A program made the translations under genes and the position numbers. Shown one piece after another: positions 24,201 to 37,425 of a stretch of 64,000 nt of DNA. The stretch comes from Gymnogyps californianus (lineage: Eukaryota > Chordata > Aves > Accipitriformes > Cathartidae): contig NC_059475.1 in NCBI RefSeq assembly GCF_018139145.2, positions 11,518,437 to 11,582,436 on the forward strand, written 5' to 3'. Each line of letters opens with the position of its first letter. Position 1 is the first letter of the stretch. The notes below the pieces were generated by a model. The model did no database searches and was not told where the DNA came from. It saw only the letters and a list, made by a program, of their open reading frames with translations.

Positions 24201-27200
24201 AAAAAAAGATAAAAGAAAACCCAAGAACTTAGTTTTTAAAGGAAGTGTATGCTTAACTGCTTCAAATTCATTCTAATATGGTTTTGGTTAGCAGTTTGGG
24301 TGACTTTGGGTCTCACTAATATTTAACTACTTTGTTTAGCTTGAGTAACTGATTATCTTGCATGATAACTTTAAAATTATTTGTTTTAAATCAGTGCTGT
24401 ACAGGAACTCTTCTGAAGCACCAACAGTCTTTATTCTGCAGAATGAAAAGGAGCAGAACCATGCCCAAAGTGGACACTTTTAAAAAGGGCCTCCACAGGT
24501 CTAGTGTGAGCTCTGCTTATCTTTCTTCCTATTCAGAGATGTCTTTGTTCACAATAGAAAAGAAAGGGAAAAGGCTATGCATTGTATTAATTGTTTTGCC
24601 GTAAACCCTAAACAGCACTGTTTTTCACTTCCATTTCCCTTATGTGAGCATTATGGAGAGTAAGAGAAGGATTTAGCTGACTGAAAGTTTGTGTCAAGAC
24701 TCCCTGTAAAGGAAGAGGCTCAACTCAACCCAACATAGAAGCATCTAGATTTCTCCATAAAAGCAGCTGCTTCTCTCCACAAACTGTAAAGGGGACTGAA
24801 GTTTAATAACCCACGTGTAGATGCCTGCTTTAAAAGGAGCTTAAGCTGACTAACCCACATGTAGATATCCACTTTGTAAGTGTTTACAGTTAGATGAGAT
24901 GAACCCTGCTTTAAAGGTTTGTCAGTCTAAATCTCTTGAAATCAATAGAGCTAATTACGTGAGGTTGGCCAGTTTTAAGCTATGTCTTCTAACAAGTAAA
25001 TGAAGCTTGTTTTTTCTTCTCTGTATCAGCTAACCAATATTTTGTTGTGCGTTATGTTAGATATTAGCTGCTCTTATGAGGTTGTGTAGCCTTTTTAGGT
25101 TGGCTCAACCAGCCATATATAAGCTGTATTGTTGAAATAAATGCAGTCCCAAGATGTTTATCTCAGTATTTTAGCATGAATATCGTTGTCTGTTGTAGAT
25201 GTGAAAGTATATATAAATGCATTGACATAATGGCTGTGTTCTAGTTGCATCTGTAATAATCCTCTATTTCACTGGTAGTTAACTGTCTTCATTGTATTGA
25301 GCCTTTTACTTGGGATACTAAGGCTCATTAAATAAAACCCTCTTAAACATTAGACTTAGGATGTGTTATGCACAGTTGTGGTAATGCTGCAGAATCTGGA
25401 CCAGAAAGTAATATATGACAGGAGGCTAGTAAGCAAACAAAATATTTCTGTGCAGATTGGAGGTATTAATTCATATTGTATAAGAACTACAGGAAATTAT
25501 TTCTATTGCCATTTGGGAATTCTGAGTGACAAGCTGTTATGAGTGCTAAAACCCGATTTATAGTAATGCTTCAGTTCTAGCTTTTCCTTTAGGCTGCTGC
25601 TTCCACTGGCTACTGGGAATATTAAATTGGATTCATTTATTTCGTGCAGATTTCAGTGCAGCATCACAGAGATGATATGTTGTGCATGTGGCACAAATTC
25701 TCATGGTTTTTTTTTTCTTTTTTTTTTTCTTCTTTAATTTTGAATCCTAAAGCTATTTTGGTGCTATTTGATGTGAGATTTATATATAAATAGGTGCATA
25801 GAGCTTCATGGTGGATATTATCCTTTGAAACCTAAAGAGCTTTCAGGTAAAGTAGCAACAGTTTGACAGCTCCCAGGTTGATGCAAGAGGTGAGAGGGAA
25901 AGGAGCCCAGTGGTGGGTTAGCAGGGGTATTACGGTAGTGTCTGGGTCAGCTCAGCCTATTCTGTTACAAGCTTACAGTTAGGTTACAGCTTAGCTTAAA
26001 AAAAGTCCCAGTATTATAAAGAACTAGTACCGAACAGGAGGGATTTGTTGTGTTTCATTCTTTATTTTGGAAGTTACTAGGAACAGGAAGTCTTTCGTCT
26101 GTGGTACAGCAGGGACAGAGGCAGTGTGTCCCGCTGTGCTGCCACAGTGTGGGTTTCTGGTTTGTAGTGTACAGCTGAAGTGCACTTCCCTTACCAAGGT
26201 GATCACTTCTGCTCGTGGAGGGTGGCTGTATGAAGTTACCATGTTGTCCCTTCTCTGATAGCGTGGAAAAAGTGAAAATGCAAAGCACAAGGGATCAGGA
26301 CCCTTGACTTCAGTGGGAAGCAGATTTTGGCTGTTATGGGCACCCTCAGTGCAATTTGGGTGGTTGCCATCCTCTGTTTATATAACAGAAAAACGAAATC
26401 ACACACTCTGAAAACAACTTAATTAGACTTGAGTCTCTAGGGCTACTGATCCGATGCCTTTCACAAACACTGAATGATTTATTCCATTAAAAAAATGAAA
26501 GCAGGAAAAATAATAAAAATGGAAGGAAAAAGAAAGCTTTTAAATGCTGCCATTTAGAAGGAATTTGTAATGTAAAGATCATGGAATTTTTGGATTTTTA
26601 AAGGCTTTACATCTAAAATGGGACAAAAAGCTTGAAGCATGAACTGTTTCACAGATAACCTGAACCTCTGTTGAGGTTGTTTTAGTATTTTGTGTGTCAT
26701 CTCTTACCCGTTGGAGATTCAAAAGGGCAGCTGTTCTTCAAGCCAATACCATATGCTAGCATTTGAATGTGCATATTGTTTTTAAGGAGGATAAAAGCCC
26801 ACAAAACAACGATGAACTAGAAGCAGCTGATATGCTGTAATTAACATATTTTAAAATTCTTTAAATAGTCTCCAGCTCTGTTGAGATCAAGTGAAAAATA
26901 AATTTTAGTCTACATAGTTAAGAATACATTATGCTGGGTGTAAATCAGCCTGCCTTTTTAATTATCAGGATTTTATATTACAGTCATCTCAGTGGTGGTA
27001 AATTGAAGCCTTAACTGGGTCAGGCCTCATTGTTCTAGGCATTCAGAAATCATACTATAAGTACCTGCTCCCAGAGAATTTAGGCTTTGCCCGCAGCATG
27101 CAATGCAGTGGTGATAGGATACAGGGGCTGGCTGTGATACCAAACGAGAGTGGCTGTGTTGTGCTGCTGTATGCCTGGACTAACCAGACCTACTTCTCGG

Positions 27201-27344
27201 CAGGCTGCTTTCCTAATGGGGGCCATCCCTGCCTCTGGAGATCGAGCCTTGCCCTGTGCTATACCAGCAGACCAGCCTGTTTGCAGCTAGTTTGGACTTC
27301 TCTGTGTTGGGTTTTAAATACTCCTTTAAAATCAATGCAGTCCA
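24201..27344. other. Intron 1 stretch without recognised genes
   Basis: AT-rich DNA with no recognised exon. An imperfect duplicated block (TAACCCACRTGTAGAT) occurs at 24807-24829 and 24851-24873. Possible scraps of an old amniote repeat ('gatcaggacccttgacttcagtggga') lie near 26290-26320, too short to call. Confidence 0.55.
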
Positions 27345-27412
27345 AGAAGGGTGGTTCCAGTAGTTACAATGCTAGCCTGCAATTTAGGAAACCTGGATTT
27401 AATGAAATTCCA
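27345..27412 (+). repeat. Probable old L3/MIR-like fragment
   Basis: The order 'gtggttccagtagttacaatgctagcctg' then 'aggaaacctggatttaatgaaattcc' follows the block of old amniote CR1-L3/MIR-like repeats 'gtggttagggcactagcctggga...agacctgggttcaattcc'. Matches are in the right order and spacing with many substitutions, as expected for an ancient copy. Confidence 0.5.
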
Positions 27413-29927
27413 TAGGTGTATATATATTTTTTTAATCTGCAGATAAAACAAGCTAATGAGCTGGACTGGGTAATGACAAGATGAATATATACAGGCCTGT
27501 GCTTTAGAACAGCGTAACATTATGCCTAGTTGCCAACTGGTTGTCACAACTTGTTACCTGCCTTGGCAATATCAGATTACAGTTTTTGATGTGTTTATGA
27601 CAGGAGAGAGTCTGAAGGTCGTGCAAGTTGCACCTCAGTGCCTTTTTATTAAATATTTATCTTTCATATTTTTTTTATTTCCCTGAAGATCCCTTTTAAA
27701 GTTTTTCTGTCAGATTAATTTTATTCAGTGTATTTATTTAATTCTAGAATGGCTCCACATAAAATGGGAAGATTCAAGGCAAAAAAAAAAAGGCAAGCAA
27801 ACACAGAGAGAGAAATAAGATTCTTGCACATTGTACACCTTCAAGTTAAATGGACCCATAATTTGAGACATTGGGCAAATTAAAGCTGGTTGGTTCCATC
27901 CACTTAACTGTGGTTGCATACAGACAGTTAAACAGTTGCTGCTTGTTATAAGTAAGATACTAATTAGGGGTGCTTAAACTATGGGGGAAACAAAATATGG
28001 TATGTCTCATGAAGGAGTTTTTTCTGGTCATAGGATTCATTTAATATTTAATAAGAAAATTTATGGACATCACAGAATGAATTAATTCAAATTATTTTTA
28101 AGACTCTTCTATGAGCTTTTTTACATGTGGCCACAGCACAGGTGATTTGTCCAGAGGTTGCCACCAAAATTTTAATCTAAAAGTTTTGTGAGCATGCAGC
28201 CTTTGACACCTTTTTTCTTCAGGACTTCTTCAGTACAGAATTAGTTCAGTTCATGGTGTTCCAAACTCTTAACAGCATTAGATGCATCAATGGAAAAAAA
28301 GTATGTGATGATGTTTGCTGGTGTGAAATTAAGGCCATCCAAGAAATCGGTGACCAGTACCATAGAAAACAAATAACCTGTTTTTCAGGGGCAGATGTGA
28401 CATGATGGCTTCATTTGATTTCAAAAGTTTTGTTGATTAGGTCAGATTATTAAATTCTGTCCCTTTTATTTGTTTCCTAATTGAGGCTTCCTGCCCCACT
28501 AGTTTGAAATAGGAGGGGGAGAAAAGTATGTCTGTGCACTAACTGTGCATCTGTACTTTAGGCCACCAGATCTTTTTTCTTCATTGGCTGCCTGTTCCTA
28601 GAAGATACAGCAAGATACTGGTTTAGGAATCATGATGGTTAGGAGTGAACTACGTTGTTTAAATTCTACTTCTGATAAGGAACGTTTGTTGAATTTCTTG
28701 GTTTGATGGGGCTGAAGAAACATAGGCTTTTTCTGAGCTCTCTGTGGAAGAAAGTGGTAGTAAAAAGTTTTTAGTCCAGAAACAGGTTATGCTCTTTGCA
28801 TATGACATTAAGGAAGAATAGGTACTCTTCACCTATGTAGCCACGCATGACAATAAAATTGTCCCCAAATGCGATGGGAACTCCTGCGAGTATCGTGATA
28901 CAAATAAACAATTTGTGTTAAGAAATTAATTCTGCACAGTTGGGGCTTTCCTATAAAAATCTTGTGGGATCGCCAAATTTTGGTAGACGTTTCAAGGCAA
29001 CAAGCTATCTCTCGTTATTTTGAGGCTGGCAACTGCGGTTGTCTGGGACTTTGCAAGAGCTGCTTATCACAAAGTGTTTTTCCTTGTGCCAGCCATAAAA
29101 GTTGTTATTGAAATGAAAGATGTTACAAAGATTCATCAGAAGATTTGCTATGCTCTGACTTTATTGAATTTCTCACCTCAGACAGACAATGACCGATGTA
29201 CTGACCTTGTCTCATGGGATTTTCTGTAGATTGTCTTCTGTACTTTTTCTCCTTCTTTTGTCCTTCATCCTTCCTTTAAGTCCTGGTAGCTAACTGTCAG
29301 TACATAGAGATATTCATGGATGATAAGCCCTTGAGATTTTTATCCCAGCAACACCCAAAAACCAAGTATAAATTCTGAGTTTCAAATTGGTGTAAAATAT
29401 AGTGAATGCCCCTGTAGACGAGATAAAAAAAATGGCTGTGGTTGATGTAGGGTTTCCTTTTGCTTGCTTGCCTCCTGACTGCTGCGTGTTGGTACTCACC
29501 TCACTGCTGCGGTCTTAGCTTAGGTAATTGGGCAGTGCTAGCTTGAAGCACCTGCCATTTCTGGACCCCTGACTTAATTAAACAAACAACCTGCATTCAC
29601 CTTCAAGAAGGTATGAATTCTCTAAGAAAATTAGTTTTATTTTGATGCTACAGTTTTGGCAGACTGAAGAATCGAATCCTTCCCATTTGCAGAATGGGCT
29701 TGGGAAGGAAGTGGCTTCTCTAAGGAAATCATTCAAAGCCTGGGAGATGTTAGTATTTTTATGGTATTGATTATTAATAAAGTCAAGGGAAAAAAAGTAT
29801 GACTACATATTTGGTTTTTAAAGGAAGTTCAATTTGTTTGCAAAACGTCACCATTATTCTTATTAACAGATTGGCACTATCCTTCTGGCAGCTAGGACTG
29901 TCTGCACAAAAATAAAACATGGGTTCT
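27413..29927. other. Intron 1 stretch without recognised genes
   Basis: AT-rich DNA. No exon, no RNA gene and no young repeat was seen before the first LTR. Confidence 0.55.
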
Positions 29928-30511
29928 TGTCGTGGTTTAACCCCAGCCGGCAGCTAAGCACCACGCAGCCGCTTGCTCACTGCCCCCCCACCCCTGGGAT
30001 GGGGGAGAGAATCAGGAAAAAAAACTCGTGAGTTGAGATAAAGACAGTTTAATAGGACAGAAAGGAATGAAAAACAATGATAATGATAATAATAATAATA
30101 TGACAATAGCAATACTAAAAGAATTAAACTATACAAAGTAAGTGGTGCACAATGCAATTGCTCACCACTCGTTGACCGATGCCCAGTTAGTTCCCGAGCC
30201 GCGATCCCCCCTCCCAGTTAACTCCCCCCAGTTTATATACTGGGCATGATGTCATATGGTATGGAATAGCTCTTTGGCCAATTTGGGTCAGCTGTCCTGA
30301 TGGTGTCCCCTCCCAGCTTCTTGTGCCCCTCCAGCCTTCTTGCTGCCTGGGCACGAGAAGCTGAAAAATCCTTGACTTAGTATAAACACTACTTAGCAAC
30401 AACTAAAAACATCGGTGTGTTATCAACATTCTTTTCCTACTAAATCCAAAACACAGCACTATACCAGCTACTAGGAAGAAAATTAACTCTGTCCTAGCCG
30501 AAACCAGGACA
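29928..30511 (-). mobile_element. Solo LTR of an avian endogenous retrovirus (584 bp), copy 1
   Basis: On the minus strand it begins TGTCCTGGTTTCGGC and ends TTAAACCACGACA, giving TG...CA ends with short inverted termini. It is flanked by a perfect 5-bp target duplication, GTTCT (29923-29927 and 30512-30516). Reading on the minus strand it has a CRE-like site (TGATGTCA on +, 30248-30255), a TATA box (30232-30239) and an ATTAAA poly-A signal (30048-30053), in the order U3 to R. No internal gag/pol/env sequence adjoins it, so it is a recombined solo LTR. The family is one I recognise as widespread in birds. The 5-bp duplication suits an ERVL-type (class III) element, but class assignment without a library search is tentative. 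Confidence 0.88.
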
Positions 30512-33500
30512 GTTCTAATCGTGCTTGTAATAAAACAAATGTCCCCAGTTAGTGTCTGCCAATTTCTGGTATTTCTAGAGTGCAAATCAGTTAAATCGCT
30601 ACATGCTACAATGTCTAGGTTAGTACCTAAAACCCCAGGCTCTTAGTTTAATAACAGTGAGGACTTAGCAACGACAGTTTTCTTTGAACTCTGCATTTCC
30701 CTTGTACATGGTCTTCTTAGAGTCTGGTCTTGCAAGTCTTGCAATTAAAGTGTCACTGTCATTGCAATGGAAGTTGTCAACGCAGAGAATGAGAGACTGA
30801 TCTTCTAGTTTGTGGTTTTAAAGCAGTCTGAATCCCTTTTTATAAAGTAAAAGAAAATTGCATATAAATATGAAGAGCTTTTTGTATAGCTGGGATGTTA
30901 CACAACAATAAATCTGACATGCTTCCTGTTGTATAGAATATATTAATATCTTATTTACGAGCACTCAAAACAGATAGAATGATCTTGATTTCATTAAGCA
31001 GTCAACAATTAAAAAAAAGGAGAATTCCAGATTAAATGTAGATGAAGTGATTTGAATTGTAAAATAGAAGAAGAGAGAAATTCAAGGTGGTATAAAGCTT
31101 GACAGTGTTGCTATCTTATAATGTCAAAAATCTTTTAGCAAGCTTCTTGAGATTATCATGGAAACTGTTCTGCACACTAACCACTAATGACAGAACAGTT
31201 CTCTTGAAAGACAGTGCCAATAAGAATTAACTGGAAAATTAATTATAAAGCCCAATTAAAATTCGGGAGAATATTTTTTGTAACATCTGGCCCATCAGTC
31301 AGAATTTCCCTTTAGAAATCTTGATGTTATTGTGACATTAGATTTCCTAAACTCTTTTTATGGTCCTACCGCACCATTATGGATAGAAACAAAATCGACA
31401 ATAACATCTTTTGCTGAATGCATAATGAAACTACCTTGTCAGGAAAAATAGCTTCTAGTAATATCCCTTATTCTACAAATATTTAATATATACATTATGG
31501 ATGTATATATGAAATGTGTAAATATGTACCTATAGTTATTATGTTCTGTTAATATTCCTGTGTAACAAAATCGGTTTACTACTATTACCTTAGTCTGGTG
31601 CAAAGTGATCTCACGGTTAAATTACAGTGCTTTGGTAGTGATCTGCTTGAGAAGGACCTTTTGCAACTTAATTTATGGATGTTTGTAAAGGACCTGGTTT
31701 GTCTAGGAATGGAATGTTAAAGAATAAATAGAAAACTTGGAAGTGGACCAGAGTTTGATTAAAATGTGTAATTTTTTTTTTGCCTCAGAGGGGAAAGCTT
31801 TTTACTTGAACACTTCCAGAATTCAGTTTTGTAAAGAGGTGCAAATTGACTAGTATCGAGGGCGGCACAGAAAATAGACGAGTTTGTGTGGATTTAACTT
31901 TGTAAAAAGTGTTCTACTGATAAATGTGCAAAAGGTGGTGAATATCAGAGCATAGGTAATCTGGAAGAAATGACTTCTAACACAGGTAGAGGTTGTTTGA
32001 ATATTAAAAAGACATTGGTTGAACTTGGTGTGCCATATTTAGATGCTGGAGGTTCAGCCTTGAACCTGCAGGTAAGAGTCTGCAGTTGTTGCGTGTTCCA
32101 TGGGACCAAATTACCCTGTGTGGGTCTCGGACTTCAGCAAAGTCGCCCAAGCTCAGTCTCTGATTGCCTGGAGTTGAGTTCTGGAACGTTTTCTCCTGCG
32201 GAAGAGCTGCTTTTCCTTCATGACCTCTGACTCACTTTGTTCATGTTTTGTAGCACGTACTCGACCTGTTTGGTCTTCTGTTGCCTAAGCTGGCTATGCT
32301 ATTGGGCTGTCATCTGCACTGTTTCAGTATTTCTGCTTTGAAATGCAGGGACTTGGTCATTCTGTGCTTTTTCTTGTGTGCAAGCTTAGAGTAAAAATTT
32401 TTGCATGGTGCTTAACAGCTGTGAAAGGGTGGTGGTATTCTAGAATTAGTCAACATAATTATTTCAGTGTACTGGATTGATAGACTGGGTTTTGAGTGAT
32501 GTCTGTCTGTTCATTTGTACCATTTTGAGTTGAGGATCCCTTCCTCTCACACGCGTACATTGAATTTAGGAGCATACATTCATACTCACTCACATGTAAA
32601 TTAATGCTGACATTAAACTGTCCTATCTGGCATGTCTGAATAATTAATGAGGGGAAAAAGAGAATTGTGCAATGGAGCTTCTGTTTGGAGTTCCCTAAAT
32701 TTAAATTTCTACTTCTGAATTTATCACTGTACATTCAGCTTCATCTCAGTCTCCTTACAAATCCTCTTGCTTCTGGTCATCACCACATAAAATTAGTGTT
32801 TTCACATAACCCTACTCTAAAGCCTTAAATTATCTTAAATTTAAATGCTTAGGAAATAATTTTGTTTCAACTGGGAACCACATAGTAAATTGAAGGGGAA
32901 AATTAAAAATCTAAGTTGTCTATGTTGTATAACATTAGCCCATGGAATTGTTCTAACTTTTACTGTGTGGTGCTGAAACTTGTTATTCAAAACATATTAC
33001 GCATATAGGCATACACACATTTTAATATTATTTTTTGAAAAATATTATGATGCCCAGAGTGACAGGTATATGAATGAATGAGGGCTACACTTTGGGTTGA
33101 CTAGCATTGCTAGGTAGGAGGTTAGGATGGAGGAGTGGAGAGTGGCTCCTTCCATGCAGCTCTTTGATGGCATCAGGTGGGACCCTTGTGAAAGCGGCCC
33201 AGCCTGGTGGCAAAATGGGTCTGTGATGTGACAGTCTCTCCCCGATGCAGCTCTTGAGTAGAGAGCATGAAGGCTGTGCTTCCTGCTTAGGGCTTCAGAT
33301 AGTCATGATTCAAACCTTCAAGACTAATCCAGCTCTCAGTGGGAGATTTTTCTCAGGTGCAGTCTAGCTTCAAATCTTACTATACCAAAAGTAAACTCTG
33401 AATCTCAGCAAAAGATGCTCAGAAGTAGAGCAGGCATCTTCCTAGTCTTAGGGGACAGAACTGGAATGGTAATTTGTAAAAAATCTACAGTGAACAGGAA

Positions 33501-36271
33501 GTATAGCATGTCACTCTTACTGCATGTGCACTCCATATTTTTTATATGAAACAATACTTTGTTTTAAAAGTTCCCTTAATTTGGCCAGAATATTTTTTTT
33601 TTTAACTAAGGACAGTTAAAGAATTAGAACTAGACAGACTTTTGCACTGCAGTGCCAGTTTTTCCTTGGACTAAATACTGCTCTGCATCATGGGAGTAGC
33701 TGCTGACAGCTGTAGTGCTAAACATTTTAGTGGTTCTTCATTCAAATTTATTTGAATTTTCTATTCAGTGAAAAATATCATTTCAGCCTTACAATTCAAC
33801 TGTCAGTCTGGGGTGAAAACAAATCTCATAAATTAAGTATTTCCTGTGTGACAGAGATACTAGTATCTGTAGTTTTACTAAATGCATTATATAGTACCAA
33901 GGTCTTCAGTTAATTTTGTAAGTATAAACAGTGTTTTCGGTATAAACAATTATGCTATGAACCATGTATAGCTATTGGTACCAACCCTATTATACGAAAA
34001 GAAGAAAGATGCAGCTTAGTTGAGAAAGCCATTGAATGTTTGGAAGAAATTTAACTTGCAAGATTCTGGGATTTGGGGGTTGGTTTCTTCTGGTAGGTCA
34101 TACTAACAAACTGCAGGTTTTGCCTGTGAAAGATATGGAAAGGTTTTATGAAAAAAATCTTCTGTAGGCAGTAACACAGAGGCCTGGAACAAAATTTTAA
34201 AATGATGGCTCGAATGAAAGATGATACCTTTATCTGGTATTCGTTAGTTACAAGAGAGTGTGTATTAGAGTTTGCCACTGCTAGGAAGACTTAGTTTGTA
34301 TTCAACCAGCAATCAATTTCACAGATTCAGATGGCTAAAGAAAATGTTACTTCAGTGTTATTTGTCAAAAATGTGTACTATACCATTTTTTCAGGCCTGT
34401 CTTTGAATTTATGGAGATATTAGACACACATCTTGAGGGTAAGTGAAAAATAAGGTTGAGAAGATTGCGTGGTTCATTTTATCTAATTGGAATTCATTTA
34501 AAGCTCTTCATTTGTTCAGCCAGCTCTGGTAGAGATGTACCTTCTTTGCAGGGCATTGCATCTTAGAATAGTGCCTCTTAAATCATTGAGATTTCTACTT
34601 CTTACAAATGAACACATTTGGGCTTTAAAAAGAGAACTGTGGTTCGGGACTGCTGAATAGTCTCTATGCGCAGGTTTTTCTGCTGCATGATCTCTGTACT
34701 CTGCTCAAATTTCCTTTCAAAGTTTTTCACTTACATTGAATTTCAGTCTTTAACAATTTTTTTTCAAGACTGTCAAAGCTACTTATTTCCTAGGGGTGGC
34801 TTTGAGGAACTGAAAGAAAATATGCAGTATTAAAAATACAAATATATGCACTTTAAACTAAACATTAAATGCTACACAAAACAAAATAATATTGGAAGTA
34901 GAAACTTGATGAAGGCTAGAGGAAGAACATTTTGAGAAACAGCAGTTACACCATTTGTGGAGAACTCAAATAGTTAATAGCAAAGAAAAACTCCACTTAA
35001 GTAAGACAGCGATAGCAATAGCAGTATTAATAGAACAGTATCTTAAAACACTCTTGCTTTTAAATAGTTCATCAGTAGTTTGCACAGAGGTGACTCAACA
35101 AAATGTGTGTAAACACAGAGTATGATGAATAGAAGAGGGTTAGTGGAGGATTATGATACGTACAGTGCCCTCTATGCTTTTCTGCTGTCAGTCAGTGCGG
35201 ATAAAGGTAAGATTATTAGCTACAGCCACTTAGATTTTTCTTGCAATCTGTGTCTATCTCTAGTGGGAAAATCACTTGAGCTCTATTCATTGCTGTGTTG
35301 TGCCTGAAAAAGCAGAGAGAGGTTATTCTGACTTTGGGTTGGTCAACATGGGATGGCTGGATGATGTTAGGTAGGTTTAATGATTTGGGACCCTTTTGAA
35401 AGTGCTGGTTTAGGACTCTGGAGTGTAAGACTGGTAACGTGATTATGGATCTCCGATTTTTCTTCCATGGAAGGCCTATCTAAAAAGAAACATGTTCCTT
35501 GTATTACTAGTAGTGAGTTCAGGTCTAGCGGTTGTCTTGTTATCTCACATCCATTGGTATAATTCAAAGCGTACTGAAAGAATGAAAAAATTCCTTCTGT
35601 TTAGTTCAGTGAGTGCTGAACCAGATGTTAGATGTGTCACTTCTGCCACTGACTTCTGGTTTTGCTAATTATTAGTAAGAAAAATGTTTTAAGTACTTTG
35701 GTGGAAAATGATAAAAAAAAGTGTGGAACAATGCAATTTATGAATCAAATCTATAAAACTGTCTGCATTTATTCCTGTGGTGAAGCAGATCTTTCAGATT
35801 GACATGGTTTAGTTACGGAGTACTTTGAGGCAAATTGAGGTTCTGACTTTTGGAGGCACTTGGTTGCAGTACTGCCATTCATACTGATGGGCAACGCCTC
35901 TGATAGTCGCATTCAAACTTGTGCAAGCACTTGCCTGAATTAAATGCTCACAGGAGGGTAAGAGCTGGGGCAGAGCTGAGTTCTGGGGCTTCCAAAGAGC
36001 AGCCCTGTTAGTAAGGGGGTTGTGAGGCACTACTTGAGCACATTAAACCCAAGGTGCTGTTTGATCTCTGTTCTGCCCTCCTGCACCTATTTGCATTTTC
36101 ATTTGCCAAGGTGCTGAGGTTTCAGTGGTTAATAGGGTGACTGCTCTATGTAATTAGAACATCAGGTATATATTTTTCTAGTGTTTTGATTTGAAGTGTG
36201 TTAAATATTAGGCAATCATCAATATATTGCCTCTGATATCTATTGAAATGCATATTTAAATCTTGTGCTAG
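30512..36271. other. Intron 1 stretch between LTR copies
   Basis: AT-rich unique-looking DNA. The part at about 31130-31420 is notably free of simple repeats and rich in TAATTA/AATTAA motifs, and could be a conserved non-coding element. No exon or RNA gene recognised. Confidence 0.5.
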
Positions 36272-37425
36272 TGTGGTGGGCTGACCCTGGCTGGATGCCA
36301 GGTGCCCACCAAAGCCGCTCTGTCACTCCCCTCCTCAGCTGGACAGGGGAGAGAAAATATAATGAAAGGCTCATGGGTGGAGATAAGGACAGGGAGATCA
36401 CTCACCAATTACCGTCATGGGCAAAACAGACTCGACTTGGGGAAAAAAATTAATTTAATTTATTACCAGTCAAATCAGAGTAGGATAATGAGAAATAAAA
36501 CCAAATCTTAAAAACACCTTCCTCGCACCCCTCCTTTCTTCCCAGGCTTAACTTTACTCCCAAGCTTTCTACCTCCTCCTGAGCGGCGCAGGGGGACAGG
36601 GAGTGGGGGTTGCAGTCAGTTCATCACACGTTGTTTCTGCCACTCCTTCCTCCTCAGGGAGAGGACTCCTCACACTCTTCCCCTGCTCCAGCGTGGGGTC
36701 CCTCCCACGGGAGACAGTCCTCCACGAACTTCTCCAACATGAGTCCTTCCCATGGGCTGCAGTTCTTCACGAACTACTCCAGCGTGGGTCCCTTCCATGG
36801 GGTGCAGTCCTTCAGGAACAGACTGCTCCAGCGTGGGTCCCCCGTGGGGTCACAAGTCCTGCCAGCAAACTGCTCCAGCGTGGGCTTCTCTCTCCACGGG
36901 TCCGCAGGTCCTGCCAGGAGCCTGCTCCAGTGTGGGCTTCCCACAGGGTCACAGCCTCCTTCAGGCATCTACGTGCTCTGGCGTGGGGTCCTCCATGGGC
37001 TGCAGGTGGATATCTGCTCCACCGTGGACCTCCATGGGCTGCAGGGGGACAGCCTGCCTCACCATGGTCTTCACCACGGGCTGGAGGGGAATCTCTGCTG
37101 GGGCACCTGGAGCACCTCCTCCCCCTCCTTCTTCACTGACCTTGGTGTCTGTGGAGTTGTGCCTCTCACATATTCTCACTCCTCTCTCTTGCTGCGATTG
37201 CTGCTGCACAGTAACTTTTTCCCTTTCTTAAATCTGTTATCCCAGAGGCACTACCACCATTGCTGATTGGCTCGGCCTTGGCCAGCGGCGGGTCCGTCTT
37301 GGAAGCGGCTGACGTTGACTTTGTCGGACATGGGGGAAGCTTCTAGCAGCTTCTCACAGAAGCCACCCCTGTAGCCCTCCCACTACCAAAAGCTTGCCAC
37401 GCAAACCCAATACAACTTGTCCACA
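36272..37425 (-). mobile_element. Probable ERV LTR with internal minisatellite (about 1.15 kb)
   Basis: A different family from the other three LTRs, which I also recognise as common in birds. The left edge is TGTGGTGGGCTGACC and the right edge is near CCAATACA or CCACA. Minus-strand orientation is shown by a CCAAT box (ATTGG on +, 37266-37270), a TTTAAG TATA-like site near 37228, and an AATAAA poly-A signal (TTTATT on +, 36459-36464) about 0.75 kb further on. Between them lie eight imperfect tandem units (see 36686-37062). Open frames of up to 218 codons on + and 60-80 on - arise from this repeat and are not host genes; the minus-strand frames are broken by stops and shifts. No clean target duplication was found. 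CTTGT occurs at both sides (36262-36266, 37416-37420), which would move the borders by a few bases. Confidence 0.75.
36686..37062. repeat. Minisatellite of eight 41-52 bp units within the LTR
   Basis: Units start with CTCCAGCGTGGG or a close variant at 36686, 36732, 36777, 36826, 36873, 36925, 36976 and 37017. Spacings are 46, 45, 49, 47, 52, 51 and 41 bp. Units share a second block of the CCATGGGCTGCAG type. Copies differ by substitutions and small indels, so the array is old relative to the insertion or part of the family consensus. Confidence 0.85.

Noticed and set aside
26284..26340. Short match to old amniote repeat ('gatcaggacccttgacttcagtggga')
   Set aside because: Suggestive but only about 27 bp long, with no second collinear block.
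29928..30511. Full-length provirus at the LTR copies
   Set aside because: The two copies at 29928-30511 and 40721-41315 each have a perfect 5-bp target duplication directly at their own borders, and no gag/pol/env-like frames lie between any pair of LTRs, so they are solo LTRs.
36603..37266. Overlapping + strand frames of 159-218 codons
   Set aside because: They are translations of the minisatellite inside an antisense LTR. They lack domains, and three frames are open at once because of the repeat.
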